DNA of 64,000 bases from Liolophura sinensis (taxonomy: Eukaryota; Mollusca; Polyplacophora; Chitonida; Chitonidae), in the NCBI RefSeq assembly GCF_032854445.1, contig NC_088301.1, positions 46,867,116 through 46,931,115 of the forward strand, in the 5' to 3' direction. The notes under the pieces are model-generated. The model was given only the letters and a program-made list of their open reading frames with translations. It did not search any database and was not told the origin of the DNA. Of the stretch, positions 48,226-58,265 are shown piece after piece. Position 1 is the stretch's first letter, and every line of letters begins with the position of its first letter. A program made the position numbers and the translations under genes.

Positions 48226-49470
48226 ATGGAAATCAACACCGAGCACACACCGGTCAGTGACGTCGGAGACACAGCTAGCTTGAAGGACCAGACAAATGCC
48301 ATAGATCAGCAGCAAGAATCTCTCCCCAAAGGTGTCAGCTCGGACGAGACGGTCGTACCAAATGGAAAAATGGCTGCCTCAGAAGTAGCCTCGAATCAAG
48401 ATGTGCAGCACCAAAACGGCGTTGAAGAAGAAGAAATCCCCTCCGATAAGCGGCAAGAAAGTGACAGTCAAGTGTATCCGGTAGCAGTTATGCATCATTT
48501 GGACAAAGAAGAAAAACAGGTAAAAACAGAGATGAGAGTTGAAGTTCCTACCAAAGTGGTAGCGTCCGAAGATAGAGAAGTTTTGCAGATGTTAAAAACG
48601 GCTGAGGAGAGCGACAATGCCGAAGCGGAATCCTCCTCAGACCCGTCTACAAAGCATAGAGAGAAGATACCCGAAGCCGACGAAAGTGAAGGAAATACTA
48701 AAACACATGTACAACCTGAAGAAAACGATGAAAATCACGAACAAGTTATGGAGAATGCGACAACCGAATCAGACCCATCTACATCAGGCTCCCAGTTAAA
48801 GTCTCCGGAAGAGCAAGAAAAAGCCAGCGGAAACAATTTAATAGTAAGTGAATCCGAAACTACAGAAAATGATAATGAGGTTAAAGGAGAGTCGGAAGAT
48901 AAGACTGAATGTGGACAAGAGGCACAAGAGGATGAAGAAGTGGCGAGTTTGGAAACAATGACAGAAGGCGGTGCACCCGCAGATGAGAACAGCACTGAAA
49001 CTGAAAAGGAGGACGCACGGACATATCTGATAAATCAGGAGGCCGAGAAACAAGTAATGCACGAGTTAATAGACGAAACTGTAGTTCTGGAAAAAAACAT
49101 TAGTGAACTTCAAACGAAACTGGAACAAACAGAAGCTGAAAAGTCTGAACTTGAATCAAAGTTCACAAGTTTAACCGATGAAATTCATTCCCAAAAACTG
49201 AGAATAACAGAGCTGGAAGCAGAACTTAAAGAAGCTAAAATGGGAGATGGTAACGAGAGAAAGGCGCTTGAAGAATCCCAACAGAAGGTGAAAGACCTAG
49301 AAGAACAACTGAAACGACTGGCAAAAGATGACGACGTGAAAAACAAAAAGCTCGTGGAGGTAGAAAAAGATTTCATTGAGCTAAGGGAAAAGTACAAATC
49401 TCTGGAACAGGAAGTCAAATCCGGTGAGCAAAACCAAGGACCTAAATCAAAGACTTGTGTCATTATGTGA
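48226..49470 (+). CDS. Acidic coiled-coil protein with C-terminal CaaX prenylation box (unrecognised family)
   Basis: A 414-aa single-exon frame. The ATG has G at -3 and G at +4. Residues 1 to about 263 are very rich in Glu, Ser, Asp and Lys and should be disordered. About 272-398 is a strong heptad coiled coil (LEKNISELQTKLEQTEAEK..., ITELEAELKEA, VKDLEEQLKRL, FIELREKYKSLEQEV). A short linker ends in KSKTCVIM, a CaaX box with Cys411. Terminal Met favours farnesyltransferase, and CVIM is also the K-Ras4B box. The expected product is a membrane-tethered rod-like adaptor. Paralemmins combine a coiled coil and CaaX in a different order, and lamins have a much longer rod and an Ig fold, so neither fits. 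A possible acceptor (TTGCCTTACAG, ending at 48110) suggests a 5' UTR exon upstream. AATAAA hexamers occur near 49661 and 49711. Gene existence is very likely; the family is unknown. Confidence 0.82.
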   Translation: MEINTEHTPVSDVGDTASLKDQTNAIDQQQESLPKGVSSDETVVPNGKMAASEVASNQDVQHQNGVEEEEIPSDKRQESDSQVYPVAVMHHLDKEEKQVKTEMRVEVPTKVVASEDREVLQMLKTAEESDNAEAESSSDPSTKHREKIPEADESEGNTKTHVQPEENDENHEQVMENATTESDPSTSGSQLKSPEEQEKASGNNLIVSESETTENDNEVKGESEDKTECGQEAQEDEEVASLETMTEGGAPADENSTETEKEDARTYLINQEAEKQVMHELIDETVVLEKNISELQTKLEQTEAEKSELESKFTSLTDEIHSQKLRITELEAELKEAKMGDGNERKALEESQQKVKDLEEQLKRLAKDDDVKNKKLVEVEKDFIELREKYKSLEQEVKSGEQNQGPKSKTCVIM

Positions 49471-51320
49471 ATCAGTAACATTACCAACTACGGAACAGCA
49501 ATCTGTGATAATAACAACGTGCCTTATTCGCCTTAGCAATGGCGACTTTGATAACAGATATATAAAGTGTTAAAACTCAAATATTATCTTCACGAAGAAC
49601 TATTTCTTAACATGCTATAGAAATGTACATTACAACGAATTCAAATCTGGTGTGTTAATAATAAAAGAATAATTTCTATATTTTCTGTGATATCATAAAA
49701 CAATCATTAATAAACATTACCAGAGTGAGACGTTGATCTCAACATTCATGCACGAGCACTTATTAGTCACTGGCAATTAAAACTTGCATGATTTATAGGT
49801 ATCGTTCTTCCTGTATATTACGCAATCAAAACAAAGATCTGGATCGCTTTGAATTATATATGTATATGACCGCTTATGTCCGTATATAGGTGTTGATTCT
49901 AGTCTTAAGGAATGGAACAGGCAATCTAATTTCATTGTTTTACAATATATGGTAGACCACTGCTCACCAGGGCCTCTTTCCGTGAAGACTATGCACATAC
50001 TCTCTTGCTGCTTCCATCTACATTTGTACAATTGTTATTGAGTGCCTTATAGATTTTTTGAAACACTCAGTATGAGCAGGCGTTATTTTGAATCATCTGG
50101 GTATTTAATAATCATTCCTTATAAGCATTGGTGCTAAAACATCTGCACTGCTCAGAAGCCCACCCTAAAGTTCTTCATGGTTAGAAGGTAATGGTGTTTG
50201 CTATAGACAGGACATGCAATAGAGGAGTTGACGACCTGAGGTATCAGGCAAGTGTGCCTATATAGAGGCATCGAAAGGTACACACTACTTGTTTAGTTAT
50301 ATCTCGACAAATAACCGAATATCACATATATATAGCTGTTTCAGTCCCAATGCCATTTCAGTGTAACACATTTCTTGGAATATATCTTCTCCTTGTTCAT
50401 TATTGTATATCGCTTTCAAAAATGACAATAAAACTACTTAGTGTTATGCTGCCAAATTGTTTTTATTCGCTTTTTTTGCACTGACGGAGAAAATCGTTGT
50501 GAAAGACTTGGTCTATATAAGAAAAAACATGTATTAAGTTCACTAAACATTACCAAACGTTAAGGCTTTCTCGATGGCTGGTCAGTCAATCACAAGGAGG
50601 GTATCCCGCCGAGTAATCCCATTGAATTACCGACTCTGAGACAGCATGATCAGGTTTTTAGCTGGTTACTTGCTACGATGGTATCTGGAAAAAGCACTAA
50701 CAGATTTGCTTAAGCCTTATTGATGCTTGGGGTAACATGATTGTATGTTAAATGTGATGACATCACTGTATTTTTTTTGACCTAATTCTGCTTAAGTCAT
50801 GGTGCTACAGGGTGTGTAATTTGTTACTATTCAAGCATTTACATCAACAGTTAGATTGAAACCCAAGCTGAGGTGAACTCCCAAGAGGTTGTATTTCACC
50901 AGTTACGTGTTACCATGGTTTTACTCTCTATGATATACGTCTTTTATTATATTACATTCCATACATGCTTGAATAAACTAGGGTTGGTGGATTGATCCTG
51001 TTGCATGTAAATTGCTATTGAATCACATCGATATGGTTGACTAATTTTACTCAACCCATGGTCCTTGAGGGTGTATAAATTGCTGTTATATAGTCACTTA
51101 CATGGACAATTGCAATAAACCCTAATTGAGCTGTATCAAATGAATATTTTTTCACTCAAAACTAGATAAAATGACTGGGTTTAAGGGATAAAAGGTGAGA
51201 AATCGACACAGATGACAACAATCCTACCTATACCGATGAAAACTTCTCGAATATTACGAGTGTTCAAACATCTTTTATACTTATAACATAATTGTTATTT
51301 ATCTGATTTTTACTTAATAT
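49471..51320. other. 3' UTR of the coiled-coil gene, then gene-free sequence
   Basis: Candidate poly(A) signals lie within 260 nt of the stop. No exon is recognised beyond them. A dispersed repeat copy occupies about 50800-51130. Confidence 0.4.
50800..51130 (+). repeat. Dispersed repeat copy (shared with 34.2 and 41.2 kb)
   Basis: It contains TCAAGCATTTACATCAACAG, TTTCACCAGTTACGTGTTAC and GGGTGTATAAATTGCTGTTA, which parallel blocks at 34165-34340. TTTCACCAGGTACGTGTTAC at 41226 is a partial third copy. Inside this copy the motif around AAATTGCTGTTATATAG repeats an earlier block, suggesting an internal duplication. Confidence 0.5.
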
Positions 51321-51400
51321 CATACTTAAGAATTGCTCACTCACATGATGGCGGAAACCGGAATGCCCGGGGCAAACCAACGACCTTTGGCGACTTACTG
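51318..51400 (-). mobile_element. Very degenerate SINE core (minus strand)
   Basis: The minus strand shows GCCCCGGGCATTCCGGTTTC, then CGCCATCATGTGAGTGAGCA and ATTCTTAAGTATGA. This follows the GGGCTCTGCCCGGTTTCC...GTGAAATATTCTTGAGTACG order of the family with many changes. I am moderately sure only of the family, not of the ends. Confidence 0.45.
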
Positions 51401-51479
51401 ACGAACTTTCCTACAAGTGAAGTACAGACATTCACACCCTATTTATGGGAAATTAGTGCATTGAGAGATTGAGCAAATG

Positions 51480-52060
51480 ACCACACGAGCGTCGTCGACG
51501 GCTTATTGTCACAATGACCCCGAAAAAACATTTAGGACAGCCAGGAAGTGATGACAGAAAACACAAACAATCCGTCTCAACCTTTCTAACAATACTTCAT
51601 ACACATGAAAATAGTTTTATCTAGCGTGTGTACAACCTGATTCTAGACAAAACCTAAAACAAATTTATTGATGAATGATTATTAAATAACTTGTTTTAAT
51701 GGCATTTAGAAGCTAGCACGGAAGTACACTGGACAAGGCATTGCCTATGGATTTACAACTTCTTGGTTTATTGTCACGTTGATGCAGATACCAGCAACGT
51801 TATCACTTGATCACTTGATAACGATGCTAGTATCTGCTTCGAAATGTCGTGACAATAAACCAAAAAGTTGTAAATCCATAAGCAATGCCTTGTCCAGTGT
51901 ACTTATTGAATAGTTCAGCGGCAGGACACACGTGATGAGGCTAAGCCTTAACAAGCCTACGTGCATCTCACAGTCTCAAAAGGTCAACCTTTTCTGTGGG
52001 TGGCAGTGATGTAAACGAAAGGTAGAGAGCGACTCATGCGCTCTAAGGAGTATGGGAAGG
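51480..52060 (+). mobile_element. Copy of the CATGCGC-ended dispersed repeat, interrupted by a palindrome
   Basis: Blocks GTGATGACAGAAAACACAAA then CAATCCGTCTCAACC (51547 on), and later GTGGCAGTGATGTAAACGAA then GAGAGCGACTCATGCGCTC (52003-52045), correspond to the two ends of the element at 55484-55860 in the same order and orientation. Between them lies the 51722-51904 palindrome, which the 55 kb copy lacks. That suggests nested insertion. Confidence 0.6.
51722..51904. mobile_element. Near-perfect 183-bp palindrome (MITE-like)
   Basis: The arms of about 88 bp run from AAGTACACTGGACAAGGC at the left to GCCTTGTCCAGTGTACTT at the right. The internal block TTTACAACTTCTTGGTTTAT pairs with ATAAACCAAAAAGTTGTAAA. 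The centre is itself symmetric (TTATCACTTGATCACTTGAT). Almost no loop remains, and only a few mismatches are visible. Confidence 0.92.
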
Positions 52061-52179
52061 TTTAATGATGGAGGAAATCGGAGACCACGGTGACCTTTGC
52101 CTAGTGACAACCTTTCCCATGTGTGACGTATATGCACGCCGTACTGTTATAAGATAAAACGGCCAACAACGAACGTTAG

Positions 52180-52338
52180 ACTGCTTTGAAAGCCATTTTC
52201 TGCCTCTTACTGCCACCATGACCCAAGAACAATGAGAGCGGGCGAACTCTCTCCATGGCAGGGACTGAACCCGCTACCGAGTGCACTCTTGACTCTAGGA
52301 CGAGCGTCTGAACCACTCGGCCACGACTAGCTCCCCAA
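52180..52338 (-). mobile_element. tRNA-Ser-like headed SINE (minus strand)
   Basis: The minus-strand head reads AGTCGTGGCCGAGTGGTTCA (box A of the tRNA-Ser/Leu type), and GCGGGTTCAGTCCCTGCC carries a good box B. It continues beyond the tRNA into TTGTTCTTGGGTCATGG and AGAGGCAGAAAATGGC. The anticodon arm is disturbed and the 3' end is not a mature tRNA end, so I call it a SINE or tRNA pseudogene rather than a tRNA gene. Confidence 0.6.
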
Positions 52339-53884
52339 ACGTTCAAAAATATACCCAAAAGAAAATAAAAAGCCAACAAATCCTATTTTTTCTTTTTACA
52401 GTATAAATCCCATTTTATTTGCATATATTTTTCATTTCGTTGACGACAGATATAGGTATATCTTATTTACAAACAGATCATTTATCTGGTAGATAAGCAA
52501 TGTACAGGTATTTTCGTTTCATGTGAAATACTCATGGAACTTGGATCTCCTTTCCATGAAGAGGTAAATGATCAGGTTAGTTTTTTTTTTGTATGAAAAC
52601 AGGTAAGTAAATTTGTTTGAGAAACCCTGTACGACTCCTATACTGACAAACACCATGGATTTTTCTCTTTGACGCCTTAAGAAAATAAACCACTCTGGAT
52701 TTATACTTTGACAATAACGTTCCTTTTACCCACACCAAAGTTACAAAACTGGATCATTGACCAGCATACAGATAAAGCCTACTAGATGTTCATAGAGTTT
52801 AATGAGTGAATGTACCACACATATGAACCCACACAGTAATTCTAAAATTTATATACTTCCTTGTAACCACAATTCCCACAACGTGCATACCAATCAACGG
52901 GTATCAAGTGGAATGAGGCAAGCATTATAAACCATCTACAGAAATTCCAAAACAAATATAAAGATAATTAACATTTCCACGGGCAAACGTATAAAATGAG
53001 AAGCGGATAAGGTTGGCACATCCTAAAGTATAATGAAGGATAATCTTCAACAGAGAGATTTGGTGGACTTCTGAACCCATGCCATGGAACCATTGGGGCC
53101 AATGACTGCTTATTGCTGGTAAAAGTACTAGCGGTTCCAGCAATGAAATATGGTAAGCATATACAGACAAGATATATACAGAAACATCGTTGTATGTCAT
53201 TTAATATACTTACTTATAATCGGGGCGGTCCTCGTGATGTTATAGCTCTTGCACTATGATGGATTAATAACACCAACTGTACACGAAGAAGAAACGTCAA
53301 TGCGATCTTTATGTTCAGTCCAGGCATGCTAAGTGAAAGGGGTAACGAGGCATTTTAAACGAAACAATAAAACATTAATGAAAGTAAGAAAGCAAACGAA
53401 ATGTTTCACCCAAAAAACAAATGACCATTTAACTGTAGGTTCTTAAATTAATGGCAAAGTAGAGGTGCATATTGCATCCCCTTTCGGCCGACGAGAACAG
53501 ACCCAACAGAAAAAACAAAAATGGATTTCATATTTAGGACAGCTAAAAATGAAACCTTCGATTTCGGGGCCACTACAATGATGCATGACATGTAAAGAAA
53601 ATATAACAATACTATACGAACTTACAAAATGCATATATAGGCTACTAAAACTGCTAGTCCGAAATGCCCCTTACGAAAAACATTTCAAAGTTTTCTACAT
53701 TCAGTCGCATTTTACGGGGGTTTTCCGGTAAATACATTTGTTTTGACTACTTCGTTCATCCTTGAATGACTTTTCTAAACATACATCTTGATGTTGAAGG
53801 TTCAGAGGCCAAAATACTTCAGCTACAGAAATCCAGCATGTGTCTGATGCTTCCAGTTTCGCCTTGAGCGTGACATACATGTTA

Positions 53885-53962
53885 CTGTGGCACCATGGCA
53901 TACTTTTTATGATGGATACACGTAACTGTGGCACCATGGCATACTTTTTATGATGGATAGAA
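53885..53962. repeat. Short tandem duplication
   Basis: The block TGTGGCACCATGGCATACTT plus TTTATGATGGATA occurs twice, about 44 bp apart, essentially identical, which indicates a recent local duplication. Confidence 0.85.
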
Positions 53963-55483
53963 GAATGCCATTCCTATAAGAATCGCCTTAGTGCCAAAAC
54001 ATTTTTTTTGGCATTTTGGCATGATACTTATAAAAATATTGGACAAAGATGGCAGTATACTACGAGTACAATAAGGTAATGAACATTTCCTATAAGGAAT
54101 TAAAATTAGGTTGGAAAATTAAAACAACCAATATAAATTTGTATATAAAACGTGATGACATATACACAATAATGTTCAACAATTAAGATATGTATAAACT
54201 AGCAATCTGGGAGTATTGCTTTCACAATAAATGTCCCCTGCGGTTATATGAGCTGTCACAAATATATATGCATCTATATCTAAGTCCACCACACAGGAAA
54301 AACACAGCCATACTTTTGTCGAAAGAAATCTAACTTTATAACTTGTCATGGTGAAACCATTTAGGTAGTCTGGTATGAATATACGATGAACTGTTTTCAT
54401 GTCAAGTCTTGCCAAAAAAAATCTAATGTTCAAAAGTGAAAAAAGGGCCATAAATTTGTCGAAAATTGGTTAAACGGCCCAAAATTCGAACTTTATCTGT
54501 AACTTGTCACAGTGAAGCCATGATCCAACTGTCAGTTCCATAGGATGAATGATTTTGAAGACCTATAGTTTCACCGCTCAGTGCACCCATAGGGGACGAA
54601 CAATTCCAAATAATAAATGGTCTCTGACATTTTTTGCGACATGGCCAAATTTATGTTTTATTACACATGTACACTCAAAGCGATATTTTTCTCCTTTCCT
54701 TTCAATATTGAGTGTTACTGCCAATGACATTCGTTAGTCTTTCATAATTCGTTGTTTTCATGTTTTATTTATTTATTTATTTATTATTATTTATTTATTT
54801 ATTGTTTTTATTTAACACGGCATAATGGATCAGCAGCAAATTTCAATTGTCAACATGTGAAAAAAAGCCCAAAACCAGTACAAAAAATACAAAAACGGGA
54901 ACAAGACATAAATCAAATGTACCTCTCCCTAATTCTTACAATAGAAAAACCATAGTACTCATAAACATGTTACTTGTGACCATTATGAAACTCTTGAAAA
55001 TCAACATTGTTAATTTAGTACCAAATAAAAACGCGATACTCTAAATGATATTTATCTTAAATATGGAACTCAGACACAAAACCCTTCATCAATGATTGTC
55101 AGTCATAAGCTAATGATGAATATTGCGCTTTCTCTAAGGGCAACAGCTGGATTTGAGGTCAGAATAGTTTGTAAAAATGCTCAAGTTACATAAAAGGTAT
55201 CAATATGGAGGTTTATATATTTGTAGAATACGTTTAAAATTTTGCTGGGACTAAAATTTGGTTCTCTGCACATGCAATATTAGAAAAGAATACAGGTAAC
55301 TGGTCATTTTGAGAACTCTTACCATATTGTCCAAACTGTGATCGTACAGTGGATATAGCAAAGAAAGTAATGCATACAAAATGAAGAAGTCGCATACAAC
55401 AGAAAAAAAAAGAAAAACAAGTAAGGACACATATACTTGAAGGATACATGAAAAATAACAAGTACTACACAAAGAACATACTC

Positions 55484-55860
55484 CTTACAGCGCATGCGCC
55501 GCTCAATGCCACCACTTACAAATTTGTATAGGAATGTTGAACAAGCCCGACGTCACTGAGGTCGTGGTTATGAGACAGACTGTGAATGTCAGAAAACACA
55601 AACAATCTGCCTCAACCCTTGCCTACATTTATATACCTGGTACACACCATGCATTGCCTTTAATATCTAAACTGTGTACATGATCCTAACGAACACTTGG
55701 ACAATTTTATTTATAATTGCTGATTAAACAGGTCCACGCCAGGACAAAAAAAGCTGAGGCTCACAAGCGCTCCAAAAGTCAAGCTGGTGTAGTGATGCGA
55801 ATGATGTAAAGCAAGTGTGTAGATAGCGACACAGGCCCTGTAAGGTTTATGTGAAACGCA
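55484..55860 (+). mobile_element. Dispersed repeat with inverted CTTACAG...CTGTAAG ends
   Basis: The left end CTCCTTACAGCGCATGCGCC, then GCTCAATGCCACCAC, is the reverse complement, with differences, of the right end beginning GGTGTAGTGATGCGAATGAT and finishing ...CCCTGTAAGG. The element is about 375 bp with no coding capacity. Related copies lie at 51480-52060 and, as a single end, at 39845-40010. Probably a non-autonomous DNA transposon. Confidence 0.6.
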
Positions 55861-56282
55861 GAGTCTGATTTTCTAGAAACCTATGGCAAAAATTAAGAAT
55901 TCTTTTTTCACTTTTGAGGTATTTTTATATTTCTTAATAATCCCTACTAGACTCGGAAATTTCCGCATCAATGAATTTACTTGGAACACGGGACGAGCTT
56001 CGGACTTTCTCCACCTAACAAATTTGTTTTGACAGCTCTCATCGTTGGCGTCACTACAGCGGGCTACTTTATTTTCCGACTGTCTGCTGGGACCTTAAGA
56101 AAACTGTAGTATAAAGCTATTTTTGCGCCCTAAGAAGAAAGCTGAGAAGCTTTTTGAACATTCATATGTTAGGCCACTTCATATAATCTGTATTAAGAAA
56201 TCAAAAAGGCATTTCATGCACCCTTTAAGCAATTCTGATACTTCTGCAGACAATTTGCGGTCTTCTTTAAAATATTTGTCTA

Positions 56283-56338
56283 CAGATCTGTCAGAAGATA
56301 GATCTGTCAGAAGATAGATCTGTCAGAGGATAGATCTG
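56283..56338. repeat. 16-18-bp tandem repeat
   Basis: AGATCTGTCAGAAGAT is repeated three times with a fourth variant (GTCAGAGGAT). It lies in non-coding sequence. Confidence 0.9.
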
Positions 56339-56859
56339 AAAAGTAAACATGAAAATTCAACGCCCAATTTTTTTGAAACCAATAAAAGACACAAGGTATG
56401 TGTTATGATGACAATGCCCAGACAACTGAATTTTGAGAGGAATTTCGTATTCCAGATATGATTTTTGTGTTGTTACAGCATACCAAAGATTCAAATTCCA
56501 GATACGATATGATTTACATCTGCAGTTATACCATGCCAATGATATGAATAATTGTGACCATGACAGGCATACAGTCTATCACAATGCTACATAACACAAT
56601 GTTCATCTTACACATTATTTATACTTCTTTTTCAGAAGCTAACAAACATTCAGTTTCTTACCTTCAAATGTTAAAAACTGGACGGTTTAGGTAACAGACA
56701 TACATCATACATCCAAACATTACAAATAAGACCTTATCACTTCCAGTGTTTACGATACCTTAATCTGGCTGGTACACATTACATACTCCTATCACTTAAA
56801 CAATTTCACAGTGTTTCCAATGACGTATCAGATAAAAGTCCAGAGATAAGGACTATTTT

Positions 56860-58265
56860 GAGAACATTTATTAAAATTTTGGTCCTTTCTACTTAAATGA
56901 CCACTGTGAAATTTTAATACAAGAATAAAACTTAATCAAATTCACATAAATAATCCTAGATGAACAAGTTAACAAACAAGCACACAATATCTCAACTTTA
57001 AAACTCATTCAACCAGGTTCAGGAAAAGTCTACAATATACAGTGTATATTGTTGATTCAGCCGGTCTATAGTCATTGTGGCGATAAAGTGTGGGCCAATT
57101 TTAGCCAATAAGTGTGTGATTATTTTAAAGAAACAAGCAAGTACTTTACATACATGTACCAGCTGCAATGTGATATGACAATAATATATGTACAACTGTT
57201 AATTCTGCATAGTTTTTTTTTTTTTTACCTAACATTTTTTCCACAGATTTACCTTTCATACTGATTGTACAACCATTTATGGAGTATAACATTTCATGCA
57301 TTTTGGCAATAGTTCAAATAACACCATAACCATACCTTAATCTAGGAGGTAGATGTATCACTACATTTATCAGGGCGGTGGGTACTAAGCTAGTTAAATA
57401 ATAATAAATAGTTAAAATAAAGTGTTTGCTATAGGGAAAATATTTGAACTAATTTTAACATGAATACTCTTTATCAAAAGAGAGGTGGACTTTTTGTATG
57501 AATACGACCATGCAAATGAACTAACCATGCTTGAATAGTGCCATTCCAGTAATAATCCTGTTAAGATGCAAGTACAGTCTATTGTAGTATACTAAAACAG
57601 ACTCTTTAAATACAAATGGAACTTAATTTCACTTTCAAAATAAAAAAAAATATTCTTGATTTCTTCACATATTCAACATATTAAAGAGAATAAAAGAAAT
57701 TTATGTATTTGACCAGGTTTAAGGATATTGCCATGAGTATTGCTCTCTAAAGACACCAACAAACTTATAATGAAGAATTTTCTATACCGTATATACCACA
57801 ACAGCATTTCATCCTCCTTGCTTCAACTAAATGTATGAACAGGTAATTGGTAATAATGAAAGATCAATAATAATAGCCAGTGATTCCAGTCATAAATATC
57901 TTTTTCAACACATTTACCCAACCTTCATGGATTACGCATGGATATGAGACAATGCAAGCACTTTCTGTACATTTTCTACCAGCAAGATCTGTGTAAAATG
58001 TCCTATAAATCATGCAAGAAAAATTGATATTTAATATCCACAAAGAATGTTGAAAGGGATAAACAGAGAAATAAATACAAAACAGGTCAACATTTAACAC
58101 AAAGACTACAATATGCACTGGAAACTTCACAAAAACAAAAATTAAAAATTCCATATGCTGTGTAGATTTGTACTCAGCTGTTTCTGTAAATAAACCTACT
58201 CTAATTGGCACAACGTGGTAGCATAATAACTTTTCCATGAGACATACTATAGTCTACTTGTTCTG
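56860..58265 (-). other. Probable 3' UTR of STIMATE
   Basis: The stretch follows the STIMATE stop on the minus strand and has no repeats or other exons. A minus-strand AATAAA (plus TTTATT at 56867-56872) is one candidate end. Other AT-rich hexamers make the exact end uncertain. Confidence 0.35.
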
